Part shown: positions 63,876 to 64,000 of the stretch, piece by piece | Numbering within the stretch: position 1 is the stretch's first letter | Layout of the letters: each line of letters opens with the position of its first letter | Assembly (NCBI GenBank): GCA_005954745.1 | Contig: CP040678.1 | Coordinates: 1,426,001-1,490,000 of the forward strand | From: Halostella pelagica | Lineage (GTDB): Archaea; Halobacteriota; Halobacteria; Halobacteriales; Natronoarchaeaceae | DNA length: 64,000 nucleotides | Direction of reading: 5' to 3' | Position numbers and translations under genes: made by a program | The notes under the pieces: model-generated | What the model was told of the DNA's origin: nothing | The model's database searches: none | What the model saw: the letters and a program-made list of their open reading frames with translations, nothing else

Positions 63876-64000
63876 CTACAGCGTCAGGCCGCGGATCGAG
63901 ACGCCGTCGCCTTCTTTTACCGTACCGATGACCTGTCCGTCGGTCGCGTCCGCGAGCGGGTCCGCACTGTCCGCCGGGACGGCGACGACGAACCCGGTCC
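63876..64000 (-). CDS. purM: Phosphoribosylformylglycinamidine cyclo-ligase, C-terminus (partial)
   Basis: 41 residues of the C-terminal end visible; the gene runs off the window. GFVVAVPADSADPLADATDG, then VIGTVKEGDGVSIRGLTL is the end of the AIR synthase (PurM) family. It makes aminoimidazole ribotide in purine synthesis. Convergent with the repeat protein, 15 bases away. Confidence 0.85.
   Translation of the reverse strand, partial: TGFVVAVPADSADPLADATDGQVIGTVKEGDGVSIRGLTL

Overview
The window is a chromosomal segment of a halophilic archaeon (class Halobacteria). The evidence is the high GC content, the very acidic predicted proteins, an rRNA operon in the order 16S-tRNA-Ala-23S-5S with archaeal processing stems, an intron-containing tRNA-Trp, leaderless promoters with a TATA-like element 25-35 bases before the start codon, and typical families: halocyanin, Bat-type HTH-10 regulator, HalOD1, DpsA, GTP cyclohydrolase III, ADP-forming acetyl-CoA synthetase, proteasome beta and many very small zinc-ribbon proteins. 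I do not assign a genus.

Layout. 1-12.5 kb: end of sucCD, a MazG/HisE-like pyrophosphohydrolase, a run of poorly known minus-strand membrane, acidic and zinc-ribbon proteins (one ORF broken by an in-frame TGA), an Lrp-TRASH regulator with a CopZ-like metallochaperone, halocyanin, a UDG-fold protein, a GT87-like membrane glycosyltransferase, a membrane-bound J-domain protein and DNA polymerase IV with a C-terminal PIP box. 12.6-20 kb: gamma-glutamyltranspeptidase, then the minus-strand rRNA operon with an intrinsic terminator, processing stems and at least three tandem homologous promoters. 20-25.5 kb: a TFB-like protein without zinc ribbon, GTP cyclohydrolase III, a flavin/F420-type oxidoreductase and a Trk potassium uptake cluster; then a decayed amino-acid permease fragment. 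25.8-31 kb: tRNA-Trp with a C/D-type intron, membrane and zinc-ribbon proteins, guaB, a dual-specificity phosphatase, tRNA-Lys and three tiny zinc-ribbon genes. 31-44 kb: an RCK-DHH protein, PRC-barrel, HPP and CNNM-type membrane proteins, an HTR-like operon, a HAD protein lacking its nucleophile, a DRTGG/acd operon, a secreted beta-propeller, a YbaK-type deacylase and a PfkB kinase. 44-52.5 kb: HalOD1, Bat-like regulator, dpsA and a DUF7331-like gene with DtxR-type palindromes, a broken macro-domain gene, aldo/keto reductase, DoxX/HxlR, BirA, UspA, amidohydrolase and HD hydrolase. 52.6-60 kb is more accessory: lower GC in part, gamma-type trans-sulfuration enzyme, a multi-PAS histidine kinase, an HTH/membrane-protein pair and mobile-element-like repeats. 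60-64 kb: psmB with a small membrane-protein neighbour, a UPF0212 protein, an XRE-CBS regulator, a beta-helix-like repeat protein with a PRC barrel and the 3' end of purM.

The least explained content is: two families of short palindromic repeats (MITE-like) at several intergenic sites, one of which supplies the stop codon of a neighbouring gene; a zinc-ribbon-less TFB facing the rRNA promoters; paired DtxR-like boxes around a TATA element; an interrupted ORF with preserved coding composition on both sides of TGA; and a possible structured leader RNA at 32.85-33.11 kb. No CRISPR array, provirus or complete insertion sequence was seen.
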